Below, piece by piece: positions 11,779-12,143 of a DNA stretch of 12,143 bases. A program made the translations under genes and the position numbers. Positions within the stretch are counted from its first letter, which is position 1. Every line of letters starts with the position of its first letter. The notes under the pieces were generated by a model. The model did not search any database. It was not told the DNA's origin and was given only the letters and a program-made list of their open reading frames with translations. The stretch comes from an uncultured Clostridiaceae bacterium. Lineage in GTDB: Bacteria; Bacillota; Clostridia; TANB77; CAG-508. Location: the NCBI GenBank assembly GCA_958417695.1, contig CATZDQ010000030.1:1-12143 (forward strand), written 5' to 3'.

Positions 11779-12143
11779 ATGAAGATTTTAAATGAACTTA
11801 CCTTAAAAAACTTGAAATTGAATAAAAAGCGAACTACGGTTACTATTTTTGGGATTATTTTATCTGTTGCTCTTATTTGTTCGATTACAACTTTTGTTTC
11901 TAGCTTCCAAAATGCCTTACTAAATCGAACGAAGACAGTAGATGGTAATTTTCATATATTATTGGAAAATGCCTCTAAAAGTGATATAGAAGGGATAACA
12001 AACAAATCACAAATAAAACAAATAGCCTATGCAGAAGATATTGGCTATGCACCATTAAATAGTAGTAGGAATCCAAACAAACCATATATATTTATTCAAG
12101 CAGCAGATGAAAATTATTTAAACAATATGGGTATACGTATATT
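11779..12143 (+). CDS. FtsX-family ABC permease, N-terminal fragment (continues past the window)
   Basis: The frame opens at ATG 11779, behind AAGGGGG at 11765-11771, and stays open to the edge, giving the first 121 residues. It starts 'MKILNELTLKNLKLNKKRT', a typical cytosolic amphipathic start of MacB/FtsX permeases. One membrane helix follows ('TVTIFGIILSVALICSITTFV', about 21-42), then the beginning of a large extracytoplasmic domain. The rest, including the C-terminal three-helix FtsX domain, is outside the window. It pairs with the ATPase immediately upstream. Whether it is a two-, four- or ten-helix permease cannot be decided here. Confidence 0.9.
   Translation, partial: MKILNELTLKNLKLNKKRTTVTIFGIILSVALICSITTFVSSFQNALLNRTKTVDGNFHILLENASKSDIEGITNKSQIKQIAYAEDIGYAPLNSSRNPNKPYIFIQAADENYLNNMGIRI

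Noticed and set aside
11083..12143. BceAB-type peptide resistance module with linked two-component system
   Set aside because: The ATPase fits the broad family, but no sensor kinase or regulator gene is in the window and the permease is truncated, so a more specific call is unsupported.

Overview
The window is AT-rich DNA from a spore-forming, low-GC member of the Firmicutes, most likely an uncultivated gut-type Clostridia. The evidence is a yabP-yabQ-divIC cluster (YabP and YabQ occur only in endospore formers), strong AGGAGG-type ribosome binding sites, TTG starts, U-tract terminators, and a 'TLxALVITII' prepilin-like N-terminus of a kind common in clostridial surface proteins. All genes lie on the + strand, but promoters and terminators split them into several short transcription units. 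The code is standard: RF2 is present and its own UGA is used for autoregulation.

Layout. (1) 1-1250: the 3' end of an alpha/beta hydrolase gene, a conspicuous GC-richer palindrome, a patatin-like phospholipase gene and a strong terminator. (2) 1265-3089: a promoter, then prfB (RF2) with its programmed +1 frameshift, followed closely by an unrecognised four-helix membrane protein gene; a long-loop hairpin covers the end of that gene. (3) 3160-4412: an aspartate kinase with a divergent regulatory half, then a terminator. (4) 4441-8057: a two-gene surface unit with its own promoter and terminator. It encodes a membrane-anchored FxLYD-like protein and a 990-residue protein with a prepilin-like N-terminus, a 3.5-fold tandem Ig/Fn3 array of 182-residue period, and a six-cysteine C-terminal module. 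(5) 8187-9421: yabP, yabQ and divIC/ftsB (spore cortex and cell division), ended by a terminator. (6) 9423-10994: a near-consensus promoter, a 111-nt leader containing an overlapping small ORF, and rho. (7) 11083-12143: a MacB/LolD-type ABC ATPase and the start of its FtsX-family permease, cut by the window edge.

Most genes are recognisable housekeeping or sporulation functions. The accessory material most worth attention is the surface unit at 4506-7963, followed by the palindrome at 279-328, the unusual prfB frameshift signal, the lysine-rich YabQ tail and the rho leader. I found no RNA gene, CRISPR array, transposase or phage gene, and no gene that clearly belongs to a new defence or biosynthetic system.
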